Below are positions 14,218 to 23,967 of a DNA stretch of 64,000 nt, piece after piece. Location: contig NZ_AUWR01000008.1 in the NCBI RefSeq assembly GCF_000455125.1, positions 1 through 64,000 on the forward strand. The letters are read 5' to 3'. The position numbers and the translations under genes are program-made. Numbering within the stretch: position 1 is the first letter of the stretch; each line of letters opens with the position of its first letter. The stretch comes from Mycobacterium sp. UM_WGJ (GTDB taxonomy: Bacteria > Actinomycetota > Actinomycetes > Mycobacteriales > Mycobacteriaceae). The notes beneath the pieces are model-generated. The model searched no databases, was not told the DNA's origin, and saw only the letters and a list, made by a program, of their open reading frames with translations.

Positions 14218-15003
14218 CTATAGGACCGTCCGCCGCATGGCGTCCAACAGGATCGGCGCCACGTCGGGCCGGCACATCAGCAGGTCGGGCAGGTAGGGGT
14301 CGGGGCGGTTGTAGCGCAACGGCGACCCGTCGATCCGGGACGCGTGCAGCCCGGCCGCCAGCACCACACCGGCCGGGGCAGCCGAGTCCCACTCCCACTG
14401 CCCGCCGGCGTGCAGGTAGGCGTCCACGTCGCCGCGCACCACGGCCATCGCCTTGGCGCCCGCCGAACCCATCAGTACCGGCTCCACCGGCAACACCTCG
14501 CGGATGAGCCGGACCACCGCGGGCATTCGGGAAGCGCTGACCGCGACCCGAATGGGGTCCGGCGGTCCGGCAGGCGTGGCGGGCCGGGCGACGGTGTCGG
14601 TGCGGAAGACCACGTTGCTCCGGTTGTCGTAGGCCGGCAGTGACACCGCGGCGTCGGTGATGGTGCCAAACCCGTCCGGGCCGCCGCGCTGCCACAGCGC
14701 GATGTGCACGGCCCAGTCGTCGCGTCCGGGTGTGGTGAACTCGCGGGTGCCGTCGAGCGGGTCGACGATCCAGACCCGGTCCGACCGCAGCCGGGCCAGG
14801 TTGTCCGGGGATTCCTCGCTGAGCACCGCGTCCCCGGGGCGCGCGTCCCGCAGCCCGCGGAGGATCAGCTGGTTGGCCCGGCCGTCGCCGGTGTCGCCCA
14901 GATGCCACGGTTGGGCGAAGCCCACCTCGTCACGCACCGCCAGCAAGAGCTTTCCGGCCTCGACTGCCAGTTCGGCGGCCAGCGCCGCGTCGGTCAGCGT
15001 CAC
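14218..15003 (-). CDS. cysQ: 3'-phosphoadenosine 5'-phosphatase CysQ / inositol monophosphatase family
   Basis: This 261-aa, Mg2+-dependent phosphatase of the IMPase superfamily is orthologous to Rv2131c. That enzyme dephosphorylates PAP in sulfur assimilation and also acts on inositol phosphate and fructose bisphosphate in vitro. The signature metal-site motifs are [22 protein letters not shown] and, near the C-terminus, [20 protein letters not shown]. The start is GTG 15003. It lies 24 nt upstream of mshC, which suits a joint role in cysteine supply and mycothiol synthesis. Confidence 0.92.
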   Translation of the reverse strand: MTLTDAALAAELAVEAGKLLLAVRDEVGFAQPWHLGDTGDGRANQLILRGLRDARPGDAVLSEESPDNLARLRSDRVWIVDPLDGTREFTTPGRDDWAVHIALWQRGGPDGFGTITDAAVSLPAYDNRSNVVFRTDTVARPATPAGPPDPIRVAVSASRMPAVVRLIREVLPVEPVLMGSAGAKAMAVVRGDVDAYLHAGGQWEWDSAAPAGVVLAAGLHASRIDGSPLRYNRPDPYLPDLLMCRPDVAPILLDAMRRTVL

Positions 15004-15027
15004 GAGTGGCAGTATCCCCGACGTGGA

Positions 15028-15855
15028 CTAGAACGCCGGCCAAGGGATCGGGCGATGACGGTTCGGGCCGGGCATCACCGGGTGCTCCAGCAGGTCGGCG
15101 ACGCGGCGGCGCAGGGCCGTGATCTCGCCGGCGGTCAGATGCGGTTGCAGCGATGCCGCCAGCGGACCCTCCAGCGCCACCAGCAGCCGCGACAGGGCCG
15201 GCAACGCCTCGTCGTCCAGGTCGGTCACCGACGTGCCCGCCCAGCCCCACAGCACGGTGCGCAACTTGTCCTGGGTGTGCAGGCTCACGCCATGGTCGAC
15301 GCCGTAGACGCGGCCGTCGGTGCCGCACAGAATGTGTCCGCCCTTGCGGTCGGCGTTGTTGATCACCACGTCGAAAACGGCGAGCCGGCGCAACCGGATG
15401 TCATCGGCGTGCACCAGGGTGACCGGATCGCCGTTGTGGCCGTAGGCCTGCAACACCGGCAGGTAGCCCGCCGGAACGTGGTCCCCGGGAACCACGTCCA
15501 CCAGGCCGGGCGCCGACGATGCATCCTGGGCTTGGTCGTCGTCTTCGGGTTGGTCCACCCAGCGCTGCACCATGCCCGGACCCGCCGGACCGCCGCGAAT
15601 GATGGTGTAGGGCACCAGATTCCAGCCCAACTCAACCGAGATCAGGTGTGCGCCGAGTTCGCGGCCGGCCAGGGTGCCGTCGGGAAAGTCCCACAGCGGC
15701 TGCTCGCCGGCGACCGGCTTATAGACGCAGTGGACACGGTGCTCCCCCAGCCTCGCCTGGCACAGGAAGGTGGCGTTGCTCGCCGAGCGGATGCGGCCCA
15801 GGATCTCCAGTTCCCCGGAGTGCAACGCCTCCCGGTCGTCAGATGTCTGCGTCAT
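15028..15855 (-). CDS. SCO1664-family protein (PI3/4-kinase-like fold)
   Basis: Orthologue of Rv2133c, 275 aa from ATG 15855. It belongs to a conserved actinobacterial family related to phosphatidylinositol 3/4-kinase-like proteins. Supporting residues are VYKPVAGEQPLWDF (candidate nucleotide-binding Lys), FDVVINNADRKGGHIL (catalytic-loop-like Asp, Asn and Asp) and VYGVDHGVSLH (metal-binding Asp), in the order expected of a kinase fold. Its biochemical role is not established. The start lies 17 bp inside the upstream DUF3090 gene, so the two are tightly coupled, an arrangement conserved across actinobacteria. Confidence 0.85.
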   Translation of the reverse strand: MTQTSDDREALHSGELEILGRIRSASNATFLCQARLGEHRVHCVYKPVAGEQPLWDFPDGTLAGRELGAHLISVELGWNLVPYTIIRGGPAGPGMVQRWVDQPEDDDQAQDASSAPGLVDVVPGDHVPAGYLPVLQAYGHNGDPVTLVHADDIRLRRLAVFDVVINNADRKGGHILCGTDGRVYGVDHGVSLHTQDKLRTVLWGWAGTSVTDLDDEALPALSRLLVALEGPLAASLQPHLTAGEITALRRRVADLLEHPVMPGPNRHRPIPWPAF

Positions 15856-16432
15856 CGGGCTCATCGTCGGGCCCGAAAGCACCCCGCCGATAGCCGTTGG
15901 TGCGCACGCACATGTGACCGGCGGGGTCCAGCGGCTCGTCGCACAGCGGACACGGCGGGCGGCCGGCCGAGATGACCCGGTTGGAGCGGGTGGCGAACTG
16001 GCGCGCGGACTCGGGGGTGAGGAACACCCGCACCGCGTCCGGCCCCTCGTCGGTGTCGTCGAGCACCATCGAGGCGTCGAACTCGGCGTCACTGACCGCG
16101 AGCAGCTCCACCACCACCGTCTGCGCCTCGGAGTCCCAGCCCAACCCCATGGTGCCGACCCGGAATTCCGCGTCCACCGGTGTGACCAGCGGGTCCAGGT
16201 CGTCGATCTCGGTGGGCTCGGGCGGCACCGGGGTGCCGAATCGGCGGTTGACCTCCAGCAGCAGCGCACCGATCCGTTCGGAGAGCACCGCGACCTGCTG
16301 CTTCTCCAGCACCACCGAGACCACCCGCTCGTCGTGGACGGCCTGCAGGTAGAACGTGCGGTTGCCGGGCTGGCCGACGGTCCCGGCCACGAAACGGTCG
16401 GGGGTGCGGAAGACGTGAATAGCTCGGGACAT
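15839..16432 (-). CDS. DUF3090 family protein
   Basis: Orthologue of Rv2134c, 197 aa. The N-terminus MSRAIHVFRTPDRFVAGTVG and the length match the family. The C-terminus carries a CPLCDEPLDPAGHMC cluster with three cysteines and a His, which looks like a zinc-ribbon remnant. Its function is unknown. It is almost always paired with the SCO1664-family gene, here overlapping it by 17 bp, and follows the phosphoglycerate-mutase-like gene by 61 bp. Confidence 0.88.
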   Translation of the reverse strand: MSRAIHVFRTPDRFVAGTVGQPGNRTFYLQAVHDERVVSVVLEKQQVAVLSERIGALLLEVNRRFGTPVPPEPTEIDDLDPLVTPVDAEFRVGTMGLGWDSEAQTVVVELLAVSDAEFDASMVLDDTDEGPDAVRVFLTPESARQFATRSNRVISAGRPPCPLCDEPLDPAGHMCVRTNGYRRGAFGPDDEPDDADI

Positions 16433-16493
16433 GGCAACTCCAAAATACCGGCAGTTGCGGCGGCCGACGGCATCTGGCTTCGGCGAGGTGGAC

Positions 16494-17180
16494 CTAGGTG
16501 GTGGATCCGCCGACTACGGCGTCGCTTTCACCGACGGGGCCGGCCGGTGCACTGTGCACCGCGGCGGCCAACGACGCTCCGGTGTGGTTGAGGTGGATTA
16601 CGAAGGGGCGCAACGGCGTGTAGCGGATCACGCTCGCCGAGGCCGGGTCGGCGGTGATCCGCTGAAAGCCGTCCAGATGCACGCCGAGCGCGTCGGCGAT
16701 GACGGCCTTGATGACGTCGCCGTGGGTGCACGCCACCCACAGCACGTCGGCGCCGTGTTGGGAGGCCAACTGCCGGTCGTGATCGCGGACCGCGGCGACG
16801 GCCCGGGCCTGCACCTGCGCCAGCCCTTCGCCCTCGGGGAAGATCGCCGCGCTGGGCTGCGCCTGCACCACCCGCCACAGCGGTTCGGCGGTCAGTTCGC
16901 TGATCTTGCGGCCGGTCCAGGACCCGTAGTCGACCTCGGCCAGCCGGTCGTCGACGAGGGGGTCGAGCCCCAGGGCAGCGGCCAGCGGTTCGACGGTGCG
17001 CCGGCAGCGCAGCAGCGGTGAGCGCACCACCGCCTTGATCGGCAGGCCGTCGAGCCGGCCGACGAGCTGTGCGGCCTGCTCTCGGCCCTGTTCATCGAGT
17101 TCGACGCCTTCGGTGCGTCCGGCCAGCACCCCGGAGGTGTTCGAGGTGGACCGGCCGTGGCGCAGCAGGATGACGGTCAT
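16494..17180 (-). CDS. Histidine phosphatase (phosphoglycerate mutase family)
   Basis: Orthologue of Rv2135c, 228 aa from ATG 17180. The phosphohistidine motif LLRHGRST is at residues 5-12, and the second catalytic His is in [11 protein letters not shown] near residue 150. [10 protein letters not shown] provides the second phosphate-binding Arg. The M. tuberculosis protein has been described as an acid phosphatase rather than a mutase; the substrate here is not readable. The ATG overlaps the uppP stop (ATGA), so it is translationally coupled to undecaprenyl-diphosphate phosphatase. Confidence 0.88.
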   Translation of the reverse strand: MTVILLRHGRSTSNTSGVLAGRTEGVELDEQGREQAAQLVGRLDGLPIKAVVRSPLLRCRRTVEPLAAALGLDPLVDDRLAEVDYGSWTGRKISELTAEPLWRVVQAQPSAAIFPEGEGLAQVQARAVAAVRDHDRQLASQHGADVLWVACTHGDVIKAVIADALGVHLDGFQRITADPASASVIRYTPLRPFVIHLNHTGASLAAAVHSAPAGPVGESDAVVGGSTT

Positions 17181-18067
17181 GGCATGGCCGCCAACGCCCC
17201 GGTTGCCAGCAGGATCAGGATCGTGGTCCCGGCGATGACCCGGTACCCGACAAACCAGTACATGGTGTGACTGCTGACGAACCGCAGCAGCCAACTGATC
17301 GCGGCGTAACCGACCAGGAAGGTGATCACCACCGAGACCAGCAACTGCGGCCCGGTCGCGCTCATTCCTTCGGTGACCGGATTGAAGGCGTTGGGCAGTT
17401 CGTGCAATCCCGAGGCGAATACCGCTGGGATGCCCAGCAGGAAGCCGAACCGGGCGGCCAGGGCCCGATCCATGCCCAGGAACAGGCCGGCACTGATGGT
17501 CGCCCCGGAGCGCGAGACGCCGGGCACCAGCGCCAGACACTGCGCGGCGCCGACCAGGAAGCCGTCCTTGACGGTCAATTGGTCGGCATGCCGCTGCCGG
17601 CGGCCGACATACTCGGCGGCGGCGATCACCAACGAGAATCCGACCATCGCGGAGGCGATCACCCAGAGGTTGCGTACGTCGCCGCGGATGAAGTGCTGGA
17701 ACAGCACCCCGACGATCACGATCGGGATACTGCCGACGATGACGTACCAGCCCATCCGGTAGTCGGTCTTGCGTTCGGCGGGCAGCGGGGTCTTGGCCAG
17801 CGCCGAGGCCACCCCGGACAGCCAGGCCGTGGCGATGCGCGCGATGTCCTTGGCGAAATAGACCAGCACCGCGATCTCGGTGCCGATTTGGGTCACCGCG
17901 GTGAAGGAGGCGCCGGCGTCACCGACGAAGAACAGCCGGGAGACCAACGCCAGGTGTCCCGAGGAGGAGACCGGCAGAAACTCGGTGAGTCCCTGGACGA
18001 TCGCTAGGACTATTACCTGCGGCCACGACATCACAGCCGTCTCGACCACCGATACGACCTCAGTCAC
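17177..18067 (-). CDS. uppP: Undecaprenyl-diphosphatase UppP (BacA)
   Basis: This integral membrane enzyme dephosphorylates undecaprenyl/decaprenyl diphosphate, recycling the lipid carrier for peptidoglycan and arabinogalactan synthesis and giving bacitracin tolerance. Family motifs are [15 protein letters not shown] near the N-terminus and [13 protein letters not shown] in the second half, both essential in the family. About eight hydrophobic helices are visible. The coordinates give 296 aa, but ATG 18031 ([15 protein letters not shown]) matches the usual N-terminus better and would give 284 aa. Confidence 0.94.
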   Translation of the reverse strand: MTEVVSVVETAVMSWPQVIVLAIVQGLTEFLPVSSSGHLALVSRLFFVGDAGASFTAVTQIGTEIAVLVYFAKDIARIATAWLSGVASALAKTPLPAERKTDYRMGWYVIVGSIPIVIVGVLFQHFIRGDVRNLWVIASAMVGFSLVIAAAEYVGRRQRHADQLTVKDGFLVGAAQCLALVPGVSRSGATISAGLFLGMDRALAARFGFLLGIPAVFASGLHELPNAFNPVTEGMSATGPQLLVSVVITFLVGYAAISWLLRFVSSHTMYWFVGYRVIAGTTILILLATGALAAMP

Positions 18068-18091
18068 GACGACGACCGTACCGGGCTGGTG

Positions 18092-18385
18092 TCAGCGGGT
18101 CAGACCGGATACCACGTCACGCACCGCGGCGGCCAGGCTGCGCTCGTCGGTGACATCGATTTCGAACAGGTGCCGGCTCGCGGTGGCCACCACGTCCTCG
18201 TCGTGCGGGACCGGGCCCGCCAGTCGAGGCCGGTAGATGTCCACCACCAGCTTCTGCTGCTCGGTGTGGAAGGAGAAACTGCGGCCGTCACCGACCTCGC
18301 CGAAACCACTGGCGAAGGCCCCCGTCCAGATCTCCTCGATGCGGAACTCCGAACATGCCAGCTGCCAGTCATCGACCACAGTCAT
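18092..18385 (-). CDS. Conserved mycobacterial hypothetical (Rv2137c-like)
   Basis: A 97-aa protein if it begins at ATG 18385 (MTVVDDWQLACSEFRIEE); a GTG 45 bp upstream would add 15 low-quality residues. No catalytic motif or membrane segment is visible. The composition alternates charged and hydrophobic residues, as in a small alpha/beta fold. Its position between uppP and lppL is that of Rv2137c. I cannot assign a function. Confidence 0.7.
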   Translation of the reverse strand: MTVVDDWQLACSEFRIEEIWTGAFASGFGEVGDGRSFSFHTEQQKLVVDIYRPRLAGPVPHDEDVVATASRHLFEIDVTDERSLAAAVRDVVSGLTR

Positions 18386-18485
18386 GGCCGAGAGGTTACA
18401 CCTAAGCGAACTTATTGTTCGGCCGGACATGCCAGCTTCACCTCGCCGCCTTCCTTAGAATCGGTCTCTGCACCAACCCGCCATC

Positions 18486-19550
18486 ATGACGAGCTGGAAG
18501 AGCTGTCCTGTGCCCAAGTGCTCCACCCGCCGGCCACGCCGGTCCCTGCAAGGCCTGTTGCTGCCGCTGCTGCTGCTCACAGCGTGCTCATCCAATCCCA
18601 TCACCGCGCCGCCGCCCACGATCGCGCCGGCCGAGCCCGCGGTGTCCCCGGTCGCCGCGGTGCGCCCGGCCGGCACCGTGCGGCCGCTGGCCGGCCACGC
18701 CACCGGCGCGGTGTTCGACGCGGCGACCAAACTGCTGGCGGTGCTGTCCCCCGGCCCGGACCCGCAGGCCGCCGCCACGCTCGGCCTGGTGGGCGACTCG
18801 AGCCGCCCGCCCACCGCGGTGGCGCTGCCGGGTCCGGCGAGCGCACTGGCCGGCGACGGCAACGGCGCGGCCTACCTGTCCGGGAACGGTGGCTACTACA
18901 GCGTCGACCTGGCCACCCGCGGCATCACCCGCGTCGACGTCGACGGCGCCGCCGGTGTCGAGTTCACCGCGATCGGCCGGCGCGCCGACGGAATCGTGGT
19001 GTTGGGCAGCGCCGACGGCGCGGTGTACACGCTGGCCGAGGACGGCACGCGGGTCGCCGAGCGGGCCAAGATCTTCGCCCGGGTCGACCAGATCGTGACC
19101 CAGGGCGATATCGCGGTGGTGCTGGACCGCGGCCAGACCTCGGTGACCACCATCGGCACCGACGGCGAGCCGCAGTACGCGCTGCGGGCGGGCCAGGGCG
19201 CGACCACGCTGGCCGCCGCGGCGCACGGGCCGGTGCTGGCAGCCGATCCGCGCAGTGGCCGGCTGCTGGTGTACGGCGTGGATCCGCTGATGCTGCACCA
19301 GGACTATCCGGTGCCGGATGCCCCCTACGGGCTGGCCGGGTCGGGCGGGTTTGCCTGGGTGTCGCAAACCGGGACGAACACCGTGGTCGGCTACGATTTG
19401 ACCACCGGAATCCCCGTGGAGAAGGTTCGCTATCCGACCGTGCAGCAACCCAACACCCTAGCCTTGGACGAGAAGTCGGACACCCTGTACGTGGTGTCGG
19501 GCTCCGGCGCCGGGGTCCAGGTGATCGAGCACGCCACGAGGCCACAATGA
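18486..19550 (+). CDS. lppL: Lipoprotein LppL
   Basis: The 354-aa protein has a typical lipoprotein signal: basic KCSTRRPRRS, a run of leucines, and the lipobox LLTAC with Cys34. A short Pro-rich linker leads into repeats of about 40 residues (DGIVVLGSADGAVYTL, AVVLDRGQTSVTTI, GLAGSGGFAWVSQTG, TLALDEKSDTLYVVSG) that read as blades of a beta-propeller. It is the Rv2138 orthologue and acts outside the membrane; its ligand is unknown. Its stop overlaps the start of the next small gene (ATGA). Confidence 0.9.
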   Translation: MTSWKSCPVPKCSTRRPRRSLQGLLLPLLLLTACSSNPITAPPPTIAPAEPAVSPVAAVRPAGTVRPLAGHATGAVFDAATKLLAVLSPGPDPQAAATLGLVGDSSRPPTAVALPGPASALAGDGNGAAYLSGNGGYYSVDLATRGITRVDVDGAAGVEFTAIGRRADGIVVLGSADGAVYTLAEDGTRVAERAKIFARVDQIVTQGDIAVVLDRGQTSVTTIGTDGEPQYALRAGQGATTLAAAAHGPVLAADPRSGRLLVYGVDPLMLHQDYPVPDAPYGLAGSGGFAWVSQTGTNTVVGYDLTTGIPVEKVRYPTVQQPNTLALDEKSDTLYVVSGSGAGVQVIEHATRPQ

Positions 19551-19813
19551 CCGCGTTGCGCCCCCGCCGGATGCCGGTCGGCTGGGACACCGACCTGTCC
19601 GATGACTACGAATGGATTCCGCTGCGACTGCCGCCGGAGGTCACCCGGATCGGGGCGTCCACCCGGTTGTCCATCGAAGCCGAATACCGAGGTTGGGAGC
19701 TGACCCGAGTGCGGTTGTACACCGACGGGAGCAGGCGGGTGCTGCTGCGCCGCAAGAAGTCTTCGGCGACGGCGATCAGCGGCGGCCGCTGCGTCGACCA
19801 GCCGGGACTGTAG
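19547..19813 (+). CDS. DUF5703-type small protein between lppL and pyrD
   Basis: An 88-aa protein that starts within the lppL stop (ATGA) and ends 4 bp before pyrD, so it is part of an lppL-x-pyrD operon. Its core [16 protein letters not shown] and [17 protein letters not shown] resembles a small family found next to pyrD in actinobacteria. It is basic at the C-terminus ([10 protein letters not shown]). The function is unknown and no signal peptide is seen. Confidence 0.75.
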   Translation: MTALRPRRMPVGWDTDLSDDYEWIPLRLPPEVTRIGASTRLSIEAEYRGWELTRVRLYTDGSRRVLLRRKKSSATAISGGRCVDQPGL

Positions 19814-19817
19814 GCCG

Positions 19818-20885
19818 ATGGGTCTCTACGGCGCAGTGCGCCGGGCGTTCTTCCTGGTGCCGGCCGAGCGTATCCACACTCTCGTGTTCGCGGGGCTGCG
19901 CGGCGCCGCCGCGACGCCGCCGGCGCGCCGGGCCCTGCAGCGCCGCCTCGCGCCGCACGATCCGCTGCTGGCCAGCACCGTGTTCGGGGTGCACTTTCCC
20001 GGGCCGCTCGGGCTGGCCGCCGGGTTCGACAAGGACGGCCACGGGCTGAACGCTTGGGGTGCAATGGGTTTCGGCTACGCCGAGGTGGGCACCGTAACGG
20101 CGGCGGCACAACCGGGCAATCCCGCGCCGCGCCTTTTCCGGTTGCCCGACGACCGCGCGCTGCTCAACCGGATGGGCTTCAACAATCACGGGGCCGCCGC
20201 GCTGGCAATCCAGTTGGCGCGACACCGGTCCGACGTGCCGATCGGAGTGAACATCGGCAAGACCAAGGTCACCCCGCCCGAGGGCGCGGTGCAGGACTAC
20301 CGCACCAGCGCCCGGCTGTTGGCCCCGCTGGCCGACTATCTGGTGGTCAACGTCAGCTCGCCGAACACGCCGGGGCTGCGCGACCTGCAGGCCGTCGAGT
20401 CGCTGCGGCCCATCCTGGCCGCGGTGCGTGCCGAAACCACCAAGCCGGTGCTGGTGAAGATCGCCCCGGATCTGGCCGACACCGATCTGGATGCCATCGC
20501 CGACCTGTGTGTGGAGTTGGGTCTGGCCGGCATCGTGGCGACCAACACCACGGTGTCGCGCGACGGCCTGGCGACCCCGGGGGTGGCCGAATTGGGGCCC
20601 GGCGGCATCTCCGGCCCGCCGGTGGCGCGGCGGGCGCTGGAGGTGCTGCGGCGGCTGTACGCCCGGGTGGGCGACCGGCTGGTCCTGATCAGTGTGGGCG
20701 GCATCGAGACCGCCGACGACGCCTGGGAGCGCATCACCGCCGGCGCCTCGCTGCTGCAGGGCTACACCGGCTTCATCTACGGCGGCGGTCTGTGGGCCCG
20801 CAACATCCACGACGGTCTGGCCCAGCGGCTGCGCGACGGCGGATTCGCCTCGCTGGCCGAGGCGGTCGGGTCCGCCGCCCGCTAG
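19818..20885 (+). CDS. pyrD: Dihydroorotate dehydrogenase, class 2 (quinone)
   Basis: PyrD oxidises dihydroorotate to orotate in pyrimidine synthesis and passes electrons to menaquinone at the inner membrane. The 355-aa protein has the N-terminal helical extension of class 2 enzymes (residues 1-40, [17 protein letters not shown]), which carries the quinone tunnel. The FMN barrel follows with [16 protein letters not shown] and the catalytic serine loop [23 protein letters not shown] and [12 protein letters not shown] bind substrate and FMN phosphate. It is the last gene of the lppL operon and converges on the PEBP gene. Confidence 0.96.
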   Translation: MGLYGAVRRAFFLVPAERIHTLVFAGLRGAAATPPARRALQRRLAPHDPLLASTVFGVHFPGPLGLAAGFDKDGHGLNAWGAMGFGYAEVGTVTAAAQPGNPAPRLFRLPDDRALLNRMGFNNHGAAALAIQLARHRSDVPIGVNIGKTKVTPPEGAVQDYRTSARLLAPLADYLVVNVSSPNTPGLRDLQAVESLRPILAAVRAETTKPVLVKIAPDLADTDLDAIADLCVELGLAGIVATNTTVSRDGLATPGVAELGPGGISGPPVARRALEVLRRLYARVGDRLVLISVGGIETADDAWERITAGASLLQGYTGFIYGGGLWARNIHDGLAQRLRDGGFASLAEAVGSAAR

Positions 20886-20891
20886 CGCGCG

Positions 20892-21422
20892 CTACTTCTG
20901 TTCGTAGGTGCCGACGATCACCGCGCGGGCGATCGCGTGCATGAACAGGTTGAAGCCCAGGTAGGCCGGGCTGGCGTCCTCGGCCAGCTCCAGCTTCTCG
21001 ACGTCGACGGCGTGCACCGCAACGTAGTAGCGGTGCGTCCCGTGACCGGCCGGCGGCGCGGCGCCCACGTAGCGGCGCATCCCGGCGTCGTTGACCAGGG
21101 TCAGCGCATCGCCGGGCAGCAGGCTGCCGTCACCGGCGCCTTCGGGCAGCTCGGTGCAGGTGGCCGGCAGGTTGGCCACCGCCCAGTGCCAGAATCCCGA
21201 CGCGGTGGGTGCGTCCGGGTCGTAGCAGGTGACCGCGAAGCTCCGGGTCTCCTCGGGAAAGCCCGACCAGCTCAGCTGCGGGCTGGCGTCTTCACCACCG
21301 GCCCCCATGATTCCGCTGACCTGGGCTTTGCCCAGCGACTGGCCGTCGGTCAGCGACGTGGAGGTGAGCGTGAAGGTCGGCAGCTTGGGCAGCGCGGCGT
21401 ACGGGTCGGGGGTGGTGGTCAT
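20892..21422 (-). CDS. PEBP family protein (YbhB/YbcL, TB18.6-like)
   Basis: Orthologue of Rv2140c, 176 aa. Phosphatidylethanolamine-binding-protein signatures are visible: [40 protein letters not shown] and [13 protein letters not shown]. These form the conserved anion-binding pocket. No signal peptide is present. A ligand is not known from the sequence. It is 38 bp downstream of the M20 peptidase on the same strand and probably shares its transcript. Confidence 0.92.
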   Translation of the reverse strand: MTTTPDPYAALPKLPTFTLTSTSLTDGQSLGKAQVSGIMGAGGEDASPQLSWSGFPEETRSFAVTCYDPDAPTASGFWHWAVANLPATCTELPEGAGDGSLLPGDALTLVNDAGMRRYVGAAPPAGHGTHRYYVAVHAVDVEKLELAEDASPAYLGFNLFMHAIARAVIVGTYEQK

Positions 21423-21460
21423 GACTGGTCCTCTCGTAGTGGATCAACTTCGTCGTTTGG

Positions 21461-22825
21461 TCAGCAGTGTGTCAGGAAGTGGTGCAGTACGCGGGTGCCG
21501 AACTCCAGTGCGTCAACCGGAACGCGTTCGTCGACTCCGTGGAACAGTGCGGAGAAGTCGAGGTCGGGCGGCAGTCGCAGCGGAGCGAAGCCGAAGCATC
21601 GAATACCCAACTTGGCGAACGCTTTTGCATCCGTTCCGCCGGACAGCATGTAGGGCACGGTCCGGGCGTCGGGGTCACACGCCAGCAGCGCGGCGTTCAT
21701 CGCCTCGACCAGGTCGCCGTCGAAGGTCGTCTCCACCGGCGGCTGGTAGGCCACCCATTCCCGGGTCACGTCGGGGCCGATCAGTGCGTCGACCTCGGCC
21801 TCGAACGCCGCCTGGCGCCCGGGCAGCACCCGGCAGTCCACTACCGCCTCGGCCGTCGCCGGGATGACGTTGGCCTTGTAGCCGGCCTGCAGCATGGTCG
21901 GGGTCGCGGTGTCGCGCAGGGTGGCGTTGACGATGCGCGAGATCGGTCCCAGCTTCTCGATCATTCCTTCCAGGTCCGGGGAGTCGACGTCGATGGCGTG
22001 CCCGGTCTCCTCGCCGACCGCGGCCAAAAACTCCACCACGGCATCGGAGAGCACCAGCGGGAACCGGTGCCGGCCCAGCCGGGCCACCGCCTCGGTCAGG
22101 GTGGTGACGGCGTTGTCGTCGTTGATCATCGACCCGTGCCCGGCCCGGCCGTGGGCCCGCAGCCGCATCCAGGACAGCCCCTTCTCCGCGGTCTCGATCA
22201 AATACAGCCGACTCTCCCCGCCGTCGCGCCGCGGCACCGTGAGCGAAAAACCGCCGACCTCCCCGATCGCCTCGGTGACCCCGGCGAACAGATCGGGGCG
22301 GTTCTCGACGATCCAGTGCGCCCCGTACTTGCCGCCGGCCTCCTCGTCGGCCAGGAATGCGAACACCAAGTCACGCGGCGGGGTGATGCCGGCCCGGGCC
22401 AGGTGCCGGGCCACCGCGATCATCATCCCGCACATGTCCTTCATGTCGACCGCGCCGCGGCCCCAGACATACCCGTCCTCGATCGCGCCGGAGAACGGGT
22501 GCACGCTCCAGTCGCTGGCCTCGGCGGGCACCACATCGAGATGCCCGTGGATCAGCAGCGCCCCACGGCTTGGGTCGCTGCCTTTGAGCCGAGCGAAGAC
22601 GTTGCCGCGTCCGGGCGCACCGGATTCGAGGTATTCGGTCTCATACCCCACTTCCTCGAGCTGGCCGGCCACCCAGCGTGCGCAGTCGGCCTCGCCCTTG
22701 GTGGTGGCCGGCTCTCCGGTGTTGGAGGTGTCGAAACGGATCAGCGTGCTGACGAGCTCGACCACCTCGCCCACTGCGGCGCCGGCGGGATCGGAGAAAT
22801 CGGTCACAGCTACCTTTACTACCAC
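21461..22825 (-). CDS. dapE2: M20 family metallopeptidase (DapE2/ArgE-like)
   Basis: The 454-aa protein is orthologous to Rv2141c. Two-zinc M20 ligands are in LIHGHLDVVPAE (His), WGRGAVDMKDM (bridging Asp) and FLADEEAGGKYG (catalytic Glu and zinc Glu). A dimerisation domain lies around residues 190-320, and the C-terminal His appears in ALFHGVDERVP. It is annotated as a succinyl-diaminopimelate desuccinylase paralogue, but an ArgE/carboxypeptidase-like substrate is equally possible. The start may be ATG 22825 or GTG 22807 (VTDFSDPAGA). It is divergent from the tRNA-Leu gene. Confidence 0.88.
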   Translation of the reverse strand: MVVKVAVTDFSDPAGAAVGEVVELVSTLIRFDTSNTGEPATTKGEADCARWVAGQLEEVGYETEYLESGAPGRGNVFARLKGSDPSRGALLIHGHLDVVPAEASDWSVHPFSGAIEDGYVWGRGAVDMKDMCGMMIAVARHLARAGITPPRDLVFAFLADEEAGGKYGAHWIVENRPDLFAGVTEAIGEVGGFSLTVPRRDGGESRLYLIETAEKGLSWMRLRAHGRAGHGSMINDDNAVTTLTEAVARLGRHRFPLVLSDAVVEFLAAVGEETGHAIDVDSPDLEGMIEKLGPISRIVNATLRDTATPTMLQAGYKANVIPATAEAVVDCRVLPGRQAAFEAEVDALIGPDVTREWVAYQPPVETTFDGDLVEAMNAALLACDPDARTVPYMLSGGTDAKAFAKLGIRCFGFAPLRLPPDLDFSALFHGVDERVPVDALEFGTRVLHHFLTHC

Positions 22826-22861
22826 TTCACGTTCCTGCGGATCGCGTTGCGAGGGCTGGGT

Positions 22862-22891
22862 TTGGGTCCAGCGGAGGGCATCCGTTAGCCT
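22862..22891 (+). promoter_or_regulatory. Candidate promoter of tRNA-Leu
   Basis: TTGGGT (22862-22867) and TAGCCT (22886-22891) are separated by 18 nt and lie 24 nt upstream of the tRNA 5' end. The -10 fits TANNNT, while the -35 matches TTGACA at only three of six positions. The assignment is based on position and consensus only. Confidence 0.4.
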
Positions 22892-22915
22892 TAGCTGCCC
22901 GGCCGCGCCGGGTTG

Positions 22916-23001
22916 GTCCGAGTGGCGGAATGGCAGACGCGCTAGCTTGAGGTGCTAGTGCCCTATTAACGGGCGTGGGGGTTCAAGTCCCCCCTCGGAC
23001 A
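22916..23001 (+). tRNA. tRNA-Leu (anticodon GAG)
   Basis: An 86-nt class II tRNA. The acceptor stem GTCCGAG pairs with CTCGGAC (22994-23000), followed by discriminator A. The anticodon stem CTAGC/GCTAG encloses loop TTGAGGT, giving anticodon GAG, which reads CUC and CUU. A long variable arm (GCCC...GGGC) and T stem GGGGG/CCCCC with TTCAAGT are present. The CCA end is not encoded, since CAT follows the discriminator. Confidence 0.97.
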
Positions 23002-23238
23002 CATTTTCTGTGCGGAGTCGGGTCCTCGGTTACGGCCCGCTCCGACCATGTGGGCTGGTGCCCGGCTTTGAGCGACAACTGCTGTGGTGAGCCGGGATTG
23101 ACCGGACGTGTCGCTCAGAGGCGGGCAACCGCCCTGCCGTCTCGGGGCGCGCAGGCCGGATCAGGCTCCGCTTTGACCGGCTGCGGAATGGCCGAGCTGA
23201 ATCACCGAAGTCCCAACCGTCGTAGGCTCGATGGGGAG

Positions 23239-23967
23239 ATGACTCGTCCAGGCGCGTACCTTCGCCAGCCGGCACCACGCACCTTTTCCGACCGCCGTGA
23301 CGCCGGCCGGGCCTTGGCCGAGCTGGTGACGGGCTACCTGGCCGATTCCCTGCCCGCCGCAGCGGGCGCCCAGGGCGTGGTGGTGCTGGGACTGGCCCGC
23401 GGCGGGGTCCCGGTCGCCTGGGAGGTCGCCGCCGCCCTGCGGGCGCCGCTGGACGTGTTTCTGGTCCGCAAGATCGGGGTGCCGCAGCAGCCCGAGTTGG
23501 CGATGGGCGCGCTGGCCGGCGGCCAGGTGGTGATGAACGACGAGGTGGTCCGCAGCCTGGCTATCGGCCACGACGTGGTGCAGTCGGTGATCGAGCGCGA
23601 GACCACCGAATTACGCCGCCGCGAACGTGCCTACCGTGGCGACCGCCCGGCGACCGATCTGCGCGGCCGGGTGGTGATCTTGGTCGACGACGGTATCGCC
23701 ACCGGTGCGAGCGTGCTGGCGGCGGTCCGGGTGGTCCAGGCGGCCGAACCGGCGTCGATCATCGTCGCCGTGCCGGTGGCGGCACGCTCCGCATGTCGCA
23801 AGATCGCCCAGGAAGCCGACGACGTCGTCTGCGTCACCAGCCCCGAGGCCTTCGACGCGGTGGGACAGGTCTATCGCAACTTTGACCAGACCACCGACGA
23901 CGAAGTCCGCGACCTGCTGGCCGCGCCGACGACCGGCCGAACAGCGGCTAATCGGCCGGGTGCGTAG
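23239..23967 (+). CDS. Phosphoribosyltransferase family protein
   Basis: Orthologue of Rv2143, 242 aa. ATG 23239 has GGGGAG directly upstream, slightly close. The PRPP-binding motif VVILVDDGIATGAS is at residues 145-158, and VLGLARGGVPVAWEVA supplies the PPi loop. These are the features of the ComF/Pribosyltran fold seen in bacterial proteins with RKIGVPQQPELAMGA, whose substrate is unknown. The last 20 bp overlap the 3' end of the convergent membrane-protein gene. Confidence 0.88.
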   Translation: MTRPGAYLRQPAPRTFSDRRDAGRALAELVTGYLADSLPAAAGAQGVVVLGLARGGVPVAWEVAAALRAPLDVFLVRKIGVPQQPELAMGALAGGQVVMNDEVVRSLAIGHDVVQSVIERETTELRRRERAYRGDRPATDLRGRVVILVDDGIATGASVLAAVRVVQAAEPASIIVAVPVAARSACRKIAQEADDVVCVTSPEAFDAVGQVYRNFDQTTDDEVRDLLAAPTTGRTAANRPGA